A stretch of 64,000 nucleotides of DNA from Roseisolibacter agri (GCF_030159095.1 NZ_BRXS01000006.1:434001-498000), one strand, 5' to 3'; positions 39,039-48,118 are shown, counted from the stretch's first letter. Program-made: numbers and translations. Notes: generated by a model from the sequence alone, not told the origin.

Positions 39039-40585
39039 TGCTTCCCTTCCAGGGGCGCTTGCGGCACCGGCGTGGCGCCGGACGAGGGCGGCCCACCGCC
39101 CCGGCGCAGGACCGAGTTGCGGTAGCCGTAGACGAAGTAAATGGCCAGACCGATGAGGAGCCAGATCCCGAACCGCTCCCACGCGTGCACCGGGAGGCCC
39201 CACATCACGAACACGCAGGCGCCGGCGCCGAGCAGCGTCACGCCCCACACGAAGGGTACGCGGAAGGGGCGCGGACGGTTGGGCTCCTTGATCCGGAGCA
39301 CCAGCACGCCCACGCACACCAACGCGAACGCCGACAGCGTCCCGATGTTCGTCAGGTCGTAGGTCGCCGCGTCGTCGGCCAGGAGCGCGCCGACGGCCAC
39401 CAGCACGCCGGTCAGGATCGTCGTGATGTGCGGCGTGCGGTACTTCGGGTGGATCTTCGCGGCCCACGGCGGCAGCAGGCCGTCGCGCGCCATCGCGTAG
39501 AAGATGCGCGGCTGGCCGTACTGGAAGACCAGCAGCACCGCCGCCATCGACACCACCGCGCCGGCGGCGATGATCCACGAGAACTGCGTCAGCCCGGCGA
39601 CCTCGAACGCGTGCGCGAGGGGGTCGCTCGACTTCAGCTGCTGATACGGGATGAGGCCCGTCGCCACGGCGCCGACGATCATGTAGATGACCGTGCACAC
39701 GCCGAGGCCGATCATGATCCCGAGCGGCATGTTGCGCTGCGGGTTCTTGGTCTCCTCGGCCGCCGTGGAGATGGCGTCGAAGCCGATGAAGGCGAAGAAG
39801 ACGATCGCCGCGCCCTGGTGGATGCCGCGGAAGCCGTTGGGCGCGAACGGCGTGTAGTTGGCCGTGTCGATGTGCATCGCGCCGACGATGATGAAGAGCG
39901 CCAGCACCAGCAGCTTGACGACCACCATCGCGTTGTTGACGCGCGTGCTCTCCTTCACGCCGATCACCAGCAGCCAGGTGATCGCCATGACGATCAGGAA
40001 CGCCGGCAGGTTGATGAGCACCGGGATCCCGCCGAGCCGCGGCGCGGTGTCGATCACCTGCTGCATCGCCGCGTCGCCGTTGGCGGCCAGCGCCTTCGCG
40101 TTCCAGTAGCCGTGCGTGATCCACCCCGGCAGCTGCACCCAGGGCGAGATGAGCGAGTTGAAGTAGCCCGCCCACGCGATCGCGACCGCGACGTTGCCGA
40201 CCGCGTACTCGAGGATCAGGTCCCAGCCGATGATCCACGCCAGCAGCTCGCCGAGCGTGGCGTACGAGTAGGCGTAGGCGCTGCCCGCCTGCGGGATCAT
40301 CGCCGCCAGCTCCGCGTAGCAGAGCGCGGCCAGCCCGCACACGGCGCCGAGGAGCAGGAAGGAGAGGACGAGCGCGGGGCCGGCGCCGTAGCGCACCACC
40401 TGGCCCGCCGCGTTCACCTCGCCCGCCGCCGCGGTGCCGAGGGTCGAGAAGATGCCGGCGCCGATGACCGCGCCGATGGAGAGCATGACGAGATCGCCGA
40501 CGCCGAGCGCCCGCTTCAGCCCGCCCGTGCTCTCCTGATCGACTTGCAGCTCGCCGATCGGCTTTCGTGCGAAGAGTGAGGCCAT
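39035..40585 (-). CDS. APC-superfamily amino acid permease (cationic-amino-acid-transporter type)
   Basis: A 516-residue permease with about 12-14 helices. The first helix carries the APC signature LSIGAVIGAGIFSTLGTAAA, followed by helix-3 AELAAMIPQAGSAYAYSY and FFAFIGFDAISTAAEETKNP. The last two are hallmarks of the CAT/YfnA branch. I took ATG 40585 (MASLFARKPIG); the longer ORF would be translated from the palindromic repeat upstream. The end overlaps the symporter gene by four bases. Confidence 0.9.
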   Translation of the reverse strand: MASLFARKPIGELQVDQESTGGLKRALGVGDLVMLSIGAVIGAGIFSTLGTAAAGEVNAAGQVVRYGAGPALVLSFLLLGAVCGLAALCYAELAAMIPQAGSAYAYSYATLGELLAWIIGWDLILEYAVGNVAVAIAWAGYFNSLISPWVQLPGWITHGYWNAKALAANGDAAMQQVIDTAPRLGGIPVLINLPAFLIVMAITWLLVIGVKESTRVNNAMVVVKLLVLALFIIVGAMHIDTANYTPFAPNGFRGIHQGAAIVFFAFIGFDAISTAAEETKNPQRNMPLGIMIGLGVCTVIYMIVGAVATGLIPYQQLKSSDPLAHAFEVAGLTQFSWIIAAGAVVSMAAVLLVFQYGQPRIFYAMARDGLLPPWAAKIHPKYRTPHITTILTGVLVAVGALLADDAATYDLTNIGTLSAFALVCVGVLVLRIKEPNRPRPFRVPFVWGVTLLGAGACVFVMWGLPVHAWERFGIWLLIGLAIYFVYGYRNSVLRRGGGPPSSGATPVPQAPLEGKQ

Positions 40586-40599
40586 GATGAACCGAGCGC

Positions 40600-40656
40600 C
40601 GAGCGTGGAGCGTCGAGCGTCGAGGAGGCTCCTCGACGCTCGACGCTCCACGCTCG
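40600..40656. repeat. 28-bp perfect inverted repeat of CGAGCGT-like units
   Basis: Arms 40600-40627 and 40629-40656 are exact reverse complements around a single base. Each arm is built of seven-base steps (CGAGCGT, GGAGCGT, CGAGCGT, CGAGGAG). It fills the 79-base gap between hppA (ending 40665) and the APC permease start, so it is probably the hppA terminator. It shares its design with the repeat at 11510-11568. Confidence 0.9.
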
Positions 40657-40664
40657 ACGCTGCG

Positions 40665-42836
40665 TCAGATGAAGAGGGGGGCGAGGACCAGCGTGATCGT
40701 GCTGAGGAGCTTCACCAGCACGTGCAGCGAGGGGCCTGCCGTGTCCTTGAACGGGTCGCCGACCGTGTCGCCGACGACGGCCGCCTTGTGCGCGTCCGAC
40801 TTCTTGCCGCCGTACGAGCCCGTCTCGATGTACTTCTTGGCGTTGTCCCACGCGCCGCCGCCGTTGTTCAGGAAGCCGGCCATCAGGATGCCCGCGATCG
40901 TCGCGATCATCAGGAACGCCGCGACCGCCTCGGCGCCGATGCCGAACTGCTTGAACACGAGGCCGACGATGATCGGGAAGCAGACGACCAGCGCGCCCGG
41001 GAACACCATCGCCTTCAGCGCGCCGACGGTCACGATGTCGACGCAGCGGCCGTAGTCCGGCTGCTGGGTGCCCTTCATGATCCCCGGCATCTCGCGGAAC
41101 TGGCGGCGCACCTCGGTGATCACGCTCTGCGCGGCCTTGCGCACGGCCGTCATCGCCAGCGACGAGAACCAGAAGACGAGCATCGCGCCCAGCAGGCCCG
41201 CGACGAACACCTGCGGCTTCGAGATGTTCACCGTCAGCTCGGTCCCCGTCAGCAGCCGCACCTCGTCCAGGTACGCCGAGAAGAGGAGGAAGGCCGCCAG
41301 CGCGGCGGAGCCGATCGCGTAGCCCTTCGTCAGCGCCTTCGTCGTGTTGCCGACGGCGTCCAGGCGGTCGGTCTTCTCGCGGATCGAGTCCGGCTGCTCC
41401 GACATCTCGACGATGCCGCCGGCGTTGTCCGTGATCGGGCCGAACACGTCCATCGCGAGGATGTAGCCCGCGGTGCCGAGCATGCCCATCGTCGCGACGG
41501 CGGTGCCGAACAGGCCGCCCACCGGGTTGCCCGCGGTGTCCGTCAGCCCGCTGTTCTGGCCGAGGTAGTAGCTGCCGACGATCGCGATCGCGACCGTGAT
41601 GACGGGCAGCACCGTCGACTCCATGCCGACCGCGAGGCCGGCGATGATGTTCGTCGCGGGCCCCGTCTGGCTGGCCTCCGCGATCGACAGCACCGGGCGG
41701 TAGCGGTACTCGGTGTAGTACTGCGTGATGTAGACGAACGCGAACGCGGTCGCGAGGCCGATCAGCGCGCAGTAGAAGAAGTTCAGCCACGCGTCGGGCG
41801 CGGCCGGCGACGCGAGCAGCCAGCGGCAGAGGAAGAAGAACGCGATGCCGACCAGCGCCGACGTGGCGTAGAAGCCGCGGTTCAGCGCCGACATCGGGTC
41901 CTCGTCGCCGCTCGTGCGCACGACCATCACGCCGATGATGGAGGCGATGAGGCCCACCGCGCCGACGACGAGCGGGAAGAGCACGCCGCGCACGCCGAAG
42001 AACGGGAAGAGCAGCACGCCCAGGATCATGGCGCCGATGTTCTCGGCCGCCGTCGACTCGAACAGGTCCGCGCCGCGGCCGGCGCAGTCGCCGACGTTGT
42101 CGCCCACGAGGTCCGCGATCACGGCCGGGTTGCGCGGGTCGTCCTCGGGGATCCCCGCCTCGACCTTGCCCACGAGGTCCGCGCCGACGTCGGCGGCCTT
42201 GGTGTAGATGCCGCCGCCGAGCTGCGCGAACAGCGCGACGAACGACGCGCCGAAGCCGAAGCCGACGATCAGGAAGGGGATGCGGCGAGTCCAGTCCTCG
42301 GCCGTGATGCCCGCGGGCGCGAACGCGTCGAGGATCCAGAACAGCCCCGCCACGCCGATGAGCGACATCGCCACGGTGAACAGCCCCGAGACCGCGCCGC
42401 CGCGCAGCGCCGTCTGCAGCGCCGCATTCAGCGACGAGCGCGCCGCCGACGCCGTGCGGATGTTCGTGCGGATGGACACCCACATGCCCATGAAGCCCGC
42501 GAAGCCGGAGCAGATCGCGCCGAGCAGGAAGGACAGCGTCGTGTAGAGCGCCAGCGTGCTCGCCGGCAGCGCATCCGCACCCGTCTCGGCGGGCCGGAAG
42601 AAGGCGTAGCCGATGTAGATCAGCACCGCCACGACGATCGACAGCAGGCCGATCGTCTTGTACTGCCGGGCGAGGAACGCCTCGGCGCCTTCCTGGATGG
42701 CGTTCGAGATGCGCTGCATCGCCGCGTCGCCGCGGTCGCGCGCGAGCACCCAACGCGACAGGAAGACGGCGAACAGCAGGGCGGCACCGCTGATGCCGAG
42801 CACGAGCCAGAGCAAGGCGGACTGCGACGAGGCCAT
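40665..42836 (-). CDS. hppA: Membrane-bound proton/sodium-translocating pyrophosphatase, potassium-independent type
   Basis: Pumps ions using pyrophosphate hydrolysis. The 723-residue protein has about 16 helices and the pyrophosphate-binding loops GGGIYTKAADVGADLVGK and DNVGDCAGRGADLFES, plus GDTVGDPFKDTAGPSLH near the end. The sequence GNTTKALTKG has Lys (not Ala) at the position that distinguishes potassium-independent enzymes, which are usually proton pumps. It likely recycles pyrophosphate and energises the membrane for the neighbouring symporters. Confidence 0.96.
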   Translation of the reverse strand: MASSQSALLWLVLGISGAALLFAVFLSRWVLARDRGDAAMQRISNAIQEGAEAFLARQYKTIGLLSIVVAVLIYIGYAFFRPAETGADALPASTLALYTTLSFLLGAICSGFAGFMGMWVSIRTNIRTASAARSSLNAALQTALRGGAVSGLFTVAMSLIGVAGLFWILDAFAPAGITAEDWTRRIPFLIVGFGFGASFVALFAQLGGGIYTKAADVGADLVGKVEAGIPEDDPRNPAVIADLVGDNVGDCAGRGADLFESTAAENIGAMILGVLLFPFFGVRGVLFPLVVGAVGLIASIIGVMVVRTSGDEDPMSALNRGFYATSALVGIAFFFLCRWLLASPAAPDAWLNFFYCALIGLATAFAFVYITQYYTEYRYRPVLSIAEASQTGPATNIIAGLAVGMESTVLPVITVAIAIVGSYYLGQNSGLTDTAGNPVGGLFGTAVATMGMLGTAGYILAMDVFGPITDNAGGIVEMSEQPDSIREKTDRLDAVGNTTKALTKGYAIGSAALAAFLLFSAYLDEVRLLTGTELTVNISKPQVFVAGLLGAMLVFWFSSLAMTAVRKAAQSVITEVRRQFREMPGIMKGTQQPDYGRCVDIVTVGALKAMVFPGALVVCFPIIVGLVFKQFGIGAEAVAAFLMIATIAGILMAGFLNNGGGAWDNAKKYIETGSYGGKKSDAHKAAVVGDTVGDPFKDTAGPSLHVLVKLLSTITLVLAPLFI

Positions 42837-42873
42837 TACGGTCGGGTGGTGAGGGTGGGGGCCGAACGCCGAC

Positions 42874-42894
42874 GGCCGGCGCGAGGCGCCGGCC
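42874..42894. terminator. Short GC hairpin before hppA
   Basis: A perfect nine-base stem (42874-42882 with 42886-42894) with loop GAG lies in the 75-base gap between the second APC gene and hppA. There is no T-run. It may be a terminator of the APC gene or part of the hppA leader. Confidence 0.5.
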
Positions 42895-42911
42895 GGAGGT
42901 TGTGGAACGAC

Positions 42912-44456
42912 TTACGAGGCGGCCGTGGTGTCGCGGTCGCGCGCGCGCCAGGCGAGGTACACCGGCACGCCGACCAGCACCAGCACGAGTCCCGAGATGG
43001 CCTGCGTGCGCGTCTTCTCGGCCACCAGGAGGATGATCGCGACGCCCGTGCTGAGCGCGATGTAGAGCGCCGGCAGGATCGGATAGCCGATGGCGCGGTA
43101 GGGCCGCTCGGCGTCAGGACGGGTTCGCCGCAGGATGAACAGCCCGATCGTCGTCAACGCATAGAACACCAGCGCCGCGAAGATCACGTAGTCCAGCAGC
43201 TGGTTGTACGTGCCCGTCAGGCAGAGCAGCGTGGTCCAGACGGCCTGCGCGATGAGCGCGAAGGCGGGGACGTTGTTCGCGTTCAGCGCCCCGGCGCGCC
43301 GGAAGAACAGGCCGTCGCGCGCCATCGCCCAGTAGACGCGCGCACCGGCGAGGATCAGCCCGTTGTTGCAGCCGAAGGTCGAGATCAGGATCGCGACCGC
43401 CATGATGGTGCCGGCGCCCGCACCGAAGATCACCTCGGCCACGGCGGTGCCCACGCGGTCCTGCGTGGCGTGCTGGATGCCGCGCTCCAGCACCGAGGCG
43501 GCGTCGGGCGTGCCGTGCAGCGGCAGCACGTTGAGGTACGACACGTTGGCCGTGACGTAGAGCAGCGTCACGAGGCCCGTCCCGAGCACCAGCGCGAGCG
43601 GGAGGTTGCGGCGCGGGTTCTTCACCTCGGCGGCCGCGAACGTGACGTTGTTCCAGGCGTCGCTGGAGAAGAGCGAGCCGACCAGCGCGCTGCCGAAGAC
43701 GATCGCGAACGGCGCGGTGAAGCTGACGTCCGGCGCGAACTGCCCCGCCCCGAAGTTCGCCGCGACCGCCGTCGCGTTGCGGCCGAGCGTGAGGCCGAGG
43801 ATGATGATCAGCGCCAGCGCGCCCGTCTTGATGACGGTCAGCGACGTCTGCACCGCCTTCCCCTCGCGCACGCCGCGCAGGTTCACGAACGTCAGCAGCC
43901 ACACAGAGAGCAGGCCGACGAGCCGCTGCGGCGTGAGACCCAGCTGGATGCTCTGCGTCGCGGCGTCGCGACAGCCGAGCCACCCGACGCAGACGTCGGT
44001 CTGGGGGAACCACCCGTAGCGATCGGGGCTGATCGACGGGAAGAGCACGCCGAGGAAGCGTCCGAAGGCGACGGCGACGGCGGCGATGGTGCCCGTCTGG
44101 ATGACGACGAAGAGCGTCCATCCATACAGGAAGCCCATCAGCGGGCCCATCGACTCGCGCAGGAAGATGTACTGTCCGCCCGCCTTCGGGTACATCGCCG
44201 CCAGCTCGCCGTACGCGAGCGCGCCAAGCAGCGTGATGACGCCGGTGAGCACCCACGCCAGCAGCAGGTAGGCGGGCGACTGCAGCGTGCGCGCGATGTC
44301 CGCCGAGACGATGAAGATGCCCGAGCCGATCATCGAGCCGGCGACGAGCATCGTGGCGTCCATCAAGGTCAGCGCCTTGACGAACTCGTGCTCTCCACCG
44401 TTGGGGGCGTGCGGCGGTTCCGCGCCGGCTCGGGGCTCGGCGGCCAGACTGCTCAT
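42912..44456 (-). CDS. APC-superfamily amino acid permease (LAT/SteT-like)
   Basis: A 514-residue transporter with about 12 helices. Helix 1 has DATMLVAGSMIGSGIFIV, then LLGALAYGELAAMYPKAGGQ and the helix-6 region LFSSDAWNNVTFAAAEVKNP. This pattern fits the L-type amino-acid branch with serine/threonine or neutral amino acids as likely substrates. I chose ATG 44456 (MSSLAAEPRAG). The longer ORF adds a Cys/Pro-rich stretch from the intergenic region, which is unlikely. A periplasmic loop has an unusual pair of Cys (VCVGWLGC). Confidence 0.9.
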   Translation of the reverse strand: MSSLAAEPRAGAEPPHAPNGGEHEFVKALTLMDATMLVAGSMIGSGIFIVSADIARTLQSPAYLLLAWVLTGVITLLGALAYGELAAMYPKAGGQYIFLRESMGPLMGFLYGWTLFVVIQTGTIAAVAVAFGRFLGVLFPSISPDRYGWFPQTDVCVGWLGCRDAATQSIQLGLTPQRLVGLLSVWLLTFVNLRGVREGKAVQTSLTVIKTGALALIIILGLTLGRNATAVAANFGAGQFAPDVSFTAPFAIVFGSALVGSLFSSDAWNNVTFAAAEVKNPRRNLPLALVLGTGLVTLLYVTANVSYLNVLPLHGTPDAASVLERGIQHATQDRVGTAVAEVIFGAGAGTIMAVAILISTFGCNNGLILAGARVYWAMARDGLFFRRAGALNANNVPAFALIAQAVWTTLLCLTGTYNQLLDYVIFAALVFYALTTIGLFILRRTRPDAERPYRAIGYPILPALYIALSTGVAIILLVAEKTRTQAISGLVLVLVGVPVYLAWRARDRDTTAAS

Positions 44457-44606
44457 GCGCGCGGGCGAGAGGGGGCGCCGGGTGGGGAGGAACGGATGAC
44501 GCTGCCCCGGCGGTCGTGGCGGGCAACATACTGGCGTGCATGGCGGTATGCCATAGCCCCCGTCGGCACAACGAGATGCGTGCGACCACGCACCCGCCAC
44601 ACGCAG

Positions 44607-44639
44607 AGACGCCCGCATCCGGTGGGGAGGCGGGCGTCT
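44607..44639 (-). terminator. Terminator overlapping the end of the TonB-like gene
   Basis: A ten-base perfect stem (44607-44616 with 44630-44639) with a 13-base loop straddles the stop codon at 44638-44640. The rest of the 181-base gap to the APC permease start shows nothing else I can name. Confidence 0.6.
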
Positions 44640-45522
44640 AGAACTCGTAGGCGATCTGGCCTTTCGCGCGGACCGGTGTGCCGTCCGGCCGGGTGCCGGG
44701 CTTGAAGCGGAAGCCGTTGAGCACCTCGCGCAGCTTGCGGTTGTAGCCGCCGTCGCGGGTCTGCGTGAACTCGAAGCCGAGCACCTTCCCGGTCGAGTCG
44801 ACGTCGAAGATCGCGAGCAGCTTGGTGCCGCGGACGCTCTTGGGATACGGCAGAGGCGGGATGAAGACCTCGGTGGGCTGCGGCGGATAGACCTCCGCGT
44901 TGCCGCCGCCGGTGCCGGGGCCCATGCCGCTCCCCCGCCCCGTCCCGACGCCCGACCCGACGCCGCCGCCCGAGCCCGGGCCCGAGCCGGCGGTGCCGTC
45001 GTTGCCGGTGCCGCCGCCGACGCCCGCGATGGGCGCCGACGCGCCCGTCTCGGCGCTGGCCTGCGGCGTGGTCGTCACCGCCGGGGCGGCCGGCTGGGGC
45101 GGCGTCACGGCGGGAGGAACGGGCACGGGCGTGGGCGTGGGCTTGGGCGGCACCACCGGCGGCGGCACGACGGCCGGCGTCGGGGCCGCGGGCGCCGGGG
45201 CGGCCTGGACCTGCACGTAGTGCAGGCGCTCGCGCACGCCCATCCCTTGGCGGCCGCCGGTGCCCATGGTGCCACCGCCGCCACCACCGGCGGGACCCGG
45301 GCCGCCGGCGCCCTCGATCTCGCGCAGCACGGCCGGGGCGGCCCACGGCGAGATGATGAGCAGGACGACCAGCAGGTGCAGCGCGACCGACACGACGGTC
45401 ACGCGGCGGCTGCTGCCGACGCGCGAGGGAATGCCGATCGGCGGCCGGTAACGGGGCCGTTCCACGTGGACGGCGTCCTGGGCGGCGTCGACGGGCTCGT
45501 CGCGCCAGGGCTCGTGGGCCAT
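44638..45522 (-). CDS. TonB-like energy transducer with long Pro/Gly linker
   Basis: A 294-residue inner-membrane protein. One N-terminal membrane helix (VTVVSVALHLLVVLLIIS) sits after a 50-residue cytoplasmic region. A very Pro-, Ala- and Gly-rich periplasmic spacer (about 85-210) follows, then a C-terminal TonB-like domain (SVRGTKLLAIFDVDSTGKVL ... FNGFRFKPGTRPDG-like end). The final domain lacks the usual YP motif but has the beta-strand order. It lies after exbD behind a terminator, so its regulation may be separate. I chose ATG 45522. Confidence 0.78.
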   Translation of the reverse strand: MAHEPWRDEPVDAAQDAVHVERPRYRPPIGIPSRVGSSRRVTVVSVALHLLVVLLIISPWAAPAVLREIEGAGGPGPAGGGGGGTMGTGGRQGMGVRERLHYVQVQAAPAPAAPTPAVVPPPVVPPKPTPTPVPVPPAVTPPQPAAPAVTTTPQASAETGASAPIAGVGGGTGNDGTAGSGPGSGGGVGSGVGTGRGSGMGPGTGGGNAEVYPPQPTEVFIPPLPYPKSVRGTKLLAIFDVDSTGKVLGFEFTQTRDGGYNRKLREVLNGFRFKPGTRPDGTPVRAKGQIAYEF

Positions 45523-45595
45523 GCGGGGTCGGGGCTGGAAGACGGGACTGGCGCGCGAGGAATGCCGATCGCGCGCGCTGGTTGTACACACGACT

Positions 45596-45629
45596 ACGGC
45601 GGACGAGCCCCGTGAGGTTCGTCCGCCGT
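45596..45629 (-). terminator. Terminator after the second exbD
   Basis: An 11-bp perfect stem (45596-45606 with 45619-45629) with a 12-base loop lies about 40 bases after the exbD stop at 45671. It separates the tonB-exbB-exbD-exbD unit from the next TonB-like gene. Confidence 0.7.
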
Positions 45630-45670
45630 GTCGTCGACCTGCGATCCGTCGTGCCCGGCGGTCAGGGCCG

Positions 45671-46090
45671 TCAGGACGTCGGCGCCGCGTCCTTGGGCGG
45701 GATGCCGATGACCTTCACCCCGGCGCCGCGGGCGATGTCCATGGCCTGGATCACGGCCTGGTACGTCACCTTCGGATCGCCCTTGACGAAGATGATCTTC
45801 TCGGGGCGCGGGTCGTACAGCTCCTTGAGGCGCTGCGCGAGCTGCGGGCCGGAGACCGGCTGCTTGTTGATCGAGAACTGGTCGCCCGGGAGCACCTCCA
45901 GCACGATCTGCTGCGACGGCGCCGAGGTCGCGGGCGCCGGCGTCGGATCGGGGAGCTGCACGTCGAGCGCCTTCCGGCTCGAGGGCACGATCACCATGAA
46001 GATGATCAGCAGCACCATGAGCACGTCGATCATCGGCGTGACGTTCGGCTCGGCATTCAGCCCGCCGCCGCCACCAGTGGACATGCTCAT
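45671..46090 (-). CDS. exbD: ExbD/TolR-family biopolymer transport protein (copy 2)
   Basis: Part of the proton-driven motor that energises TonB. The 139-residue product has one membrane helix carrying the essential Asp (NVTPMIDVLMVLLIIFMV) and a periplasmic domain ending GVKVIGIPPKD. Its start is one base after the stop of the other exbD. The two are clearly different in sequence, so they are old paralogues that may form a heteromeric motor. Confidence 0.93.
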   Translation of the reverse strand: MSMSTGGGGGLNAEPNVTPMIDVLMVLLIIFMVIVPSSRKALDVQLPDPTPAPATSAPSQQIVLEVLPGDQFSINKQPVSGPQLAQRLKELYDPRPEKIIFVKGDPKVTYQAVIQAMDIARGAGVKVIGIPPKDAAPTS

Positions 46091-46091
46091 G

Positions 46092-46550
46092 CTAGTTGCC
46101 TCCCTTCTTCTCGTCGATCGACTGCCCCTCGGTGCCGGGCGTCTGCTCCGAGATGTAGCCCACGACGCGGACGCCGTTCTTCGAGACGATGTCCGAGGCG
46201 TCGAGCACCTTAGAGTACTCGAGCTGCCGGTCGGCGCGGATGTAGAGGATCTTGTCGACCTCGCGGGCGTCGTAGATCTGCTTGATCTGCGCGCCGAGCG
46301 TCTCGTTGCGGATCGGGTTGCGGTTCAGGTAGTACTGCCCGTTCCGATCGATGCCGAGGAGCTGGTCGCCGTCCTCCTCGGGGTGCTTCTTCAGGTTGAC
46401 GCCCTGCGGGGGCTCGGCGTTGAGGCCCGAGGTCAGCGTCGGGATGATCACCATGAAGATGATCAGCAGCACGAGCATCACGTCGACGAGCGGGGTGACG
46501 TTCGGCTCGGCCTTGACGCTGCCGCCGGAGACCTGCGCGGACATACCCAT
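46092..46550 (-). CDS. exbD: ExbD/TolR-family biopolymer transport protein (copy 1)
   Basis: The 152-residue protein has an N-terminal SVKAEPNVTPLVDVMLVLLI with the proton-path Asp, and a periplasmic part with GVNLKKHPEEDGDQLL and KILYIRADRQLEYSKVLDA. It starts 68 bases after exbB. A Gly/Gln-rich acidic-basic tail (TEGQSIDEKKGGN) differs from copy 2. Two consecutive exbD genes are known from several TonB clusters in FCB bacteria (recalled). Confidence 0.93.
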   Translation of the reverse strand: MGMSAQVSGGSVKAEPNVTPLVDVMLVLLIIFMVIIPTLTSGLNAEPPQGVNLKKHPEEDGDQLLGIDRNGQYYLNRNPIRNETLGAQIKQIYDAREVDKILYIRADRQLEYSKVLDASDIVSKNGVRVVGYISEQTPGTEGQSIDEKKGGN

Positions 46551-46618
46551 GCGTGCTTCCTCCTAGTGTGCCGGGCGCCCGCCCTGCGACGGGCGCCCGG
46601 CCGTATGGGTGGCCGCGA

Positions 46619-47353
46619 TTACTGCGAGATCGGGTTGTTGCCTGTGCCGGTCGTGAACTCGCGCGTGAAGCGCGAACGGCCGAACTCACCCGAGACGCCC
46701 TTGATGAGATAGTCGATCATCTCCTTGGACGTGTACGTCATCTCGGCCGTGAGGTTGTCGATCTTGGTCGAGAAGTAGTTGTACATCCACACGGCCGGGA
46801 TGGCGACCATGAGGCCGAAGGCCGTCGTGATGAGCGCCTCGGCGATACCGGCCGAGATAGCGGACAGACCGCCCGAGCCGGACGTCGCCATGCCCGTGAA
46901 GGCGTTCACGATGCCCATCGTGGTGCCGAGCAGACCGACGAACGGGGCCGTCGAGCCGACCGTGGCAAGGACGCCGAGGCCGCGCTTCTGGTCGACGATC
47001 GTCATCAGCATCTCGCGCTCGACCGCGCGCTCCGCCGAGTTGATGTCGGCCACGGTGACCGAGCCGTCCATGATCAGCGGCTTGACCTCGTCGAGCGCGT
47101 TGCCGAGCACGCGGGCGACGTGGGACTTCTTGTACGACTGCGCGAGGTTGATCGCCTCGGAGAGGTTGTCCTCCTCGAGGAACTGGCTGAACTCCGGCGC
47201 GAACTTCCGCGTCTCCGCCTGCGCGGCGCGGATGTGCCACCACTTCTGGATCATGACCGTCAGCGACCACACCGACATGATCGCCAGGGTGATCACGATG
47301 CCCTTGGCGAAGTAGCCCATCGTGCCCCAGAGGTGCAGCAGATCCATTTCCAT
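46619..47353 (-). CDS. exbB: ExbB/TolQ/MotA-family proton channel protein
   Basis: The stator subunit that surrounds ExbD. The 244-residue protein has a first helix near residues 12-35 (FAKGIVITLAIMSVWSLTV), then a pair of helices with VGSTAPFVGLLGTTMGIVNA and ALITTAFGLMVAIPAVWMYN, the classical ExbB signature. It follows tonB by 48 bases and precedes exbD, the normal order in such clusters. Confidence 0.95.
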   Translation of the reverse strand: MEMDLLHLWGTMGYFAKGIVITLAIMSVWSLTVMIQKWWHIRAAQAETRKFAPEFSQFLEEDNLSEAINLAQSYKKSHVARVLGNALDEVKPLIMDGSVTVADINSAERAVEREMLMTIVDQKRGLGVLATVGSTAPFVGLLGTTMGIVNAFTGMATSGSGGLSAISAGIAEALITTAFGLMVAIPAVWMYNYFSTKIDNLTAEMTYTSKEMIDYLIKGVSGEFGRSRFTREFTTGTGNNPISQ

Positions 47354-47401
47354 CGTCGAGTCTCCGTTGCTTGAAGAAGGCGGGCGAAGTGCCCAGGACG
47401 G

Positions 47402-48118
47402 TTACTTGGTGAGCGCGAACTGGAACGGCTGCTGGACGAGCTGCTTCACCTTGCGGCCGCCGACCTCGGCGGGCAGGAACTTCATGTTCGGCAGGGCCTG
47501 CCGAACCGCCTGCGTGAACAGCTCATGGCTCGACTTCAGCACCTTGAAGGAGCCGGACTCGACGCGGCCGGTCGTGTCGACGACGAACTGGGCCAGCACC
47601 TCGCCCTCGACGTTCGACGACTTCAGGATCTCGGGGTAGCGCGGGCCGGTGCTGCCGGGAACCGGGGCCACCGGCTTCTCCACCTGGAACTCGAAGTACG
47701 GCTGGTCCTGGACGACGGGGCCCTTCGCGCCCTCGACGCCCTTCGCGATGCCGCCGGCGACGCCCTTGCCCGAGAAGTCGGCCTCGTCGGTGACCTTCTT
47801 GCTCAGGTCGACCTCGGGGATGACGTCGGGGATCTCGACCGGGGCCGTGAGGACCTGGAAGCCCTTCGGCGGCGGCGGGGCCACCGCGACGTCGGGCGGC
47901 GGCGGCGGCGGCGGCTCGTTCTTCGGCGGGGGCGGCTCGTCCTTCTTCATCTCGACGAACTCGACCTTCTCCTCCTTCGGCTTCTCCGCCTCGACCGCGG
48001 CGTTCGCGGTGGCGTAGACGGCGAGGACGGCCAGGCTGCCGTTGATGATGACGGACGTGATCGTCGCCCCCACGCTCCGCTGCTTCTTGGCCTTCGACTC
48101 GATCAGGTTGTTCAGCAT
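47402..48118 (-). CDS. tonB: TonB protein
   Basis: Transmits proton-motive energy to outer-membrane receptors. The 238-residue product has a signal-anchor helix (VIINGSLAVLAVYATANAA), a Pro-rich spacer with PPPPKNEPPPPPPPDVAVAP, and a C-terminal TonB domain (GPRYPEILKSSNVEGEVLAQ, then FVVDTTGRVESGSFKVL) whose YP motif is intact. It is the first gene of the motor operon, starting at ATG 48118. Receptors in this window that could use it are at 54725 and 62089. Confidence 0.94.
   Translation of the reverse strand: MLNNLIESKAKKQRSVGATITSVIINGSLAVLAVYATANAAVEAEKPKEEKVEFVEMKKDEPPPPKNEPPPPPPPDVAVAPPPPKGFQVLTAPVEIPDVIPEVDLSKKVTDEADFSGKGVAGGIAKGVEGAKGPVVQDQPYFEFQVEKPVAPVPGSTGPRYPEILKSSNVEGEVLAQFVVDTTGRVESGSFKVLKSSHELFTQAVRQALPNMKFLPAEVGGRKVKQLVQQPFQFALTK

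Noticed and set aside
39035-40651. Longer start of the APC permease at 40651
   Set aside because: The added residues would be translated from the 28-bp inverted repeat. MASLFARKPIG at 40585 is a better start.
40584-44705. A 1373-codon plus-strand open frame across hppA and the APC permeases
   Set aside because: It is the antisense of well-supported membrane protein genes. Its composition is Arg/Ala/Glu-rich, as expected for reverse-strand frames at this GC content, and no domain is recognisable.
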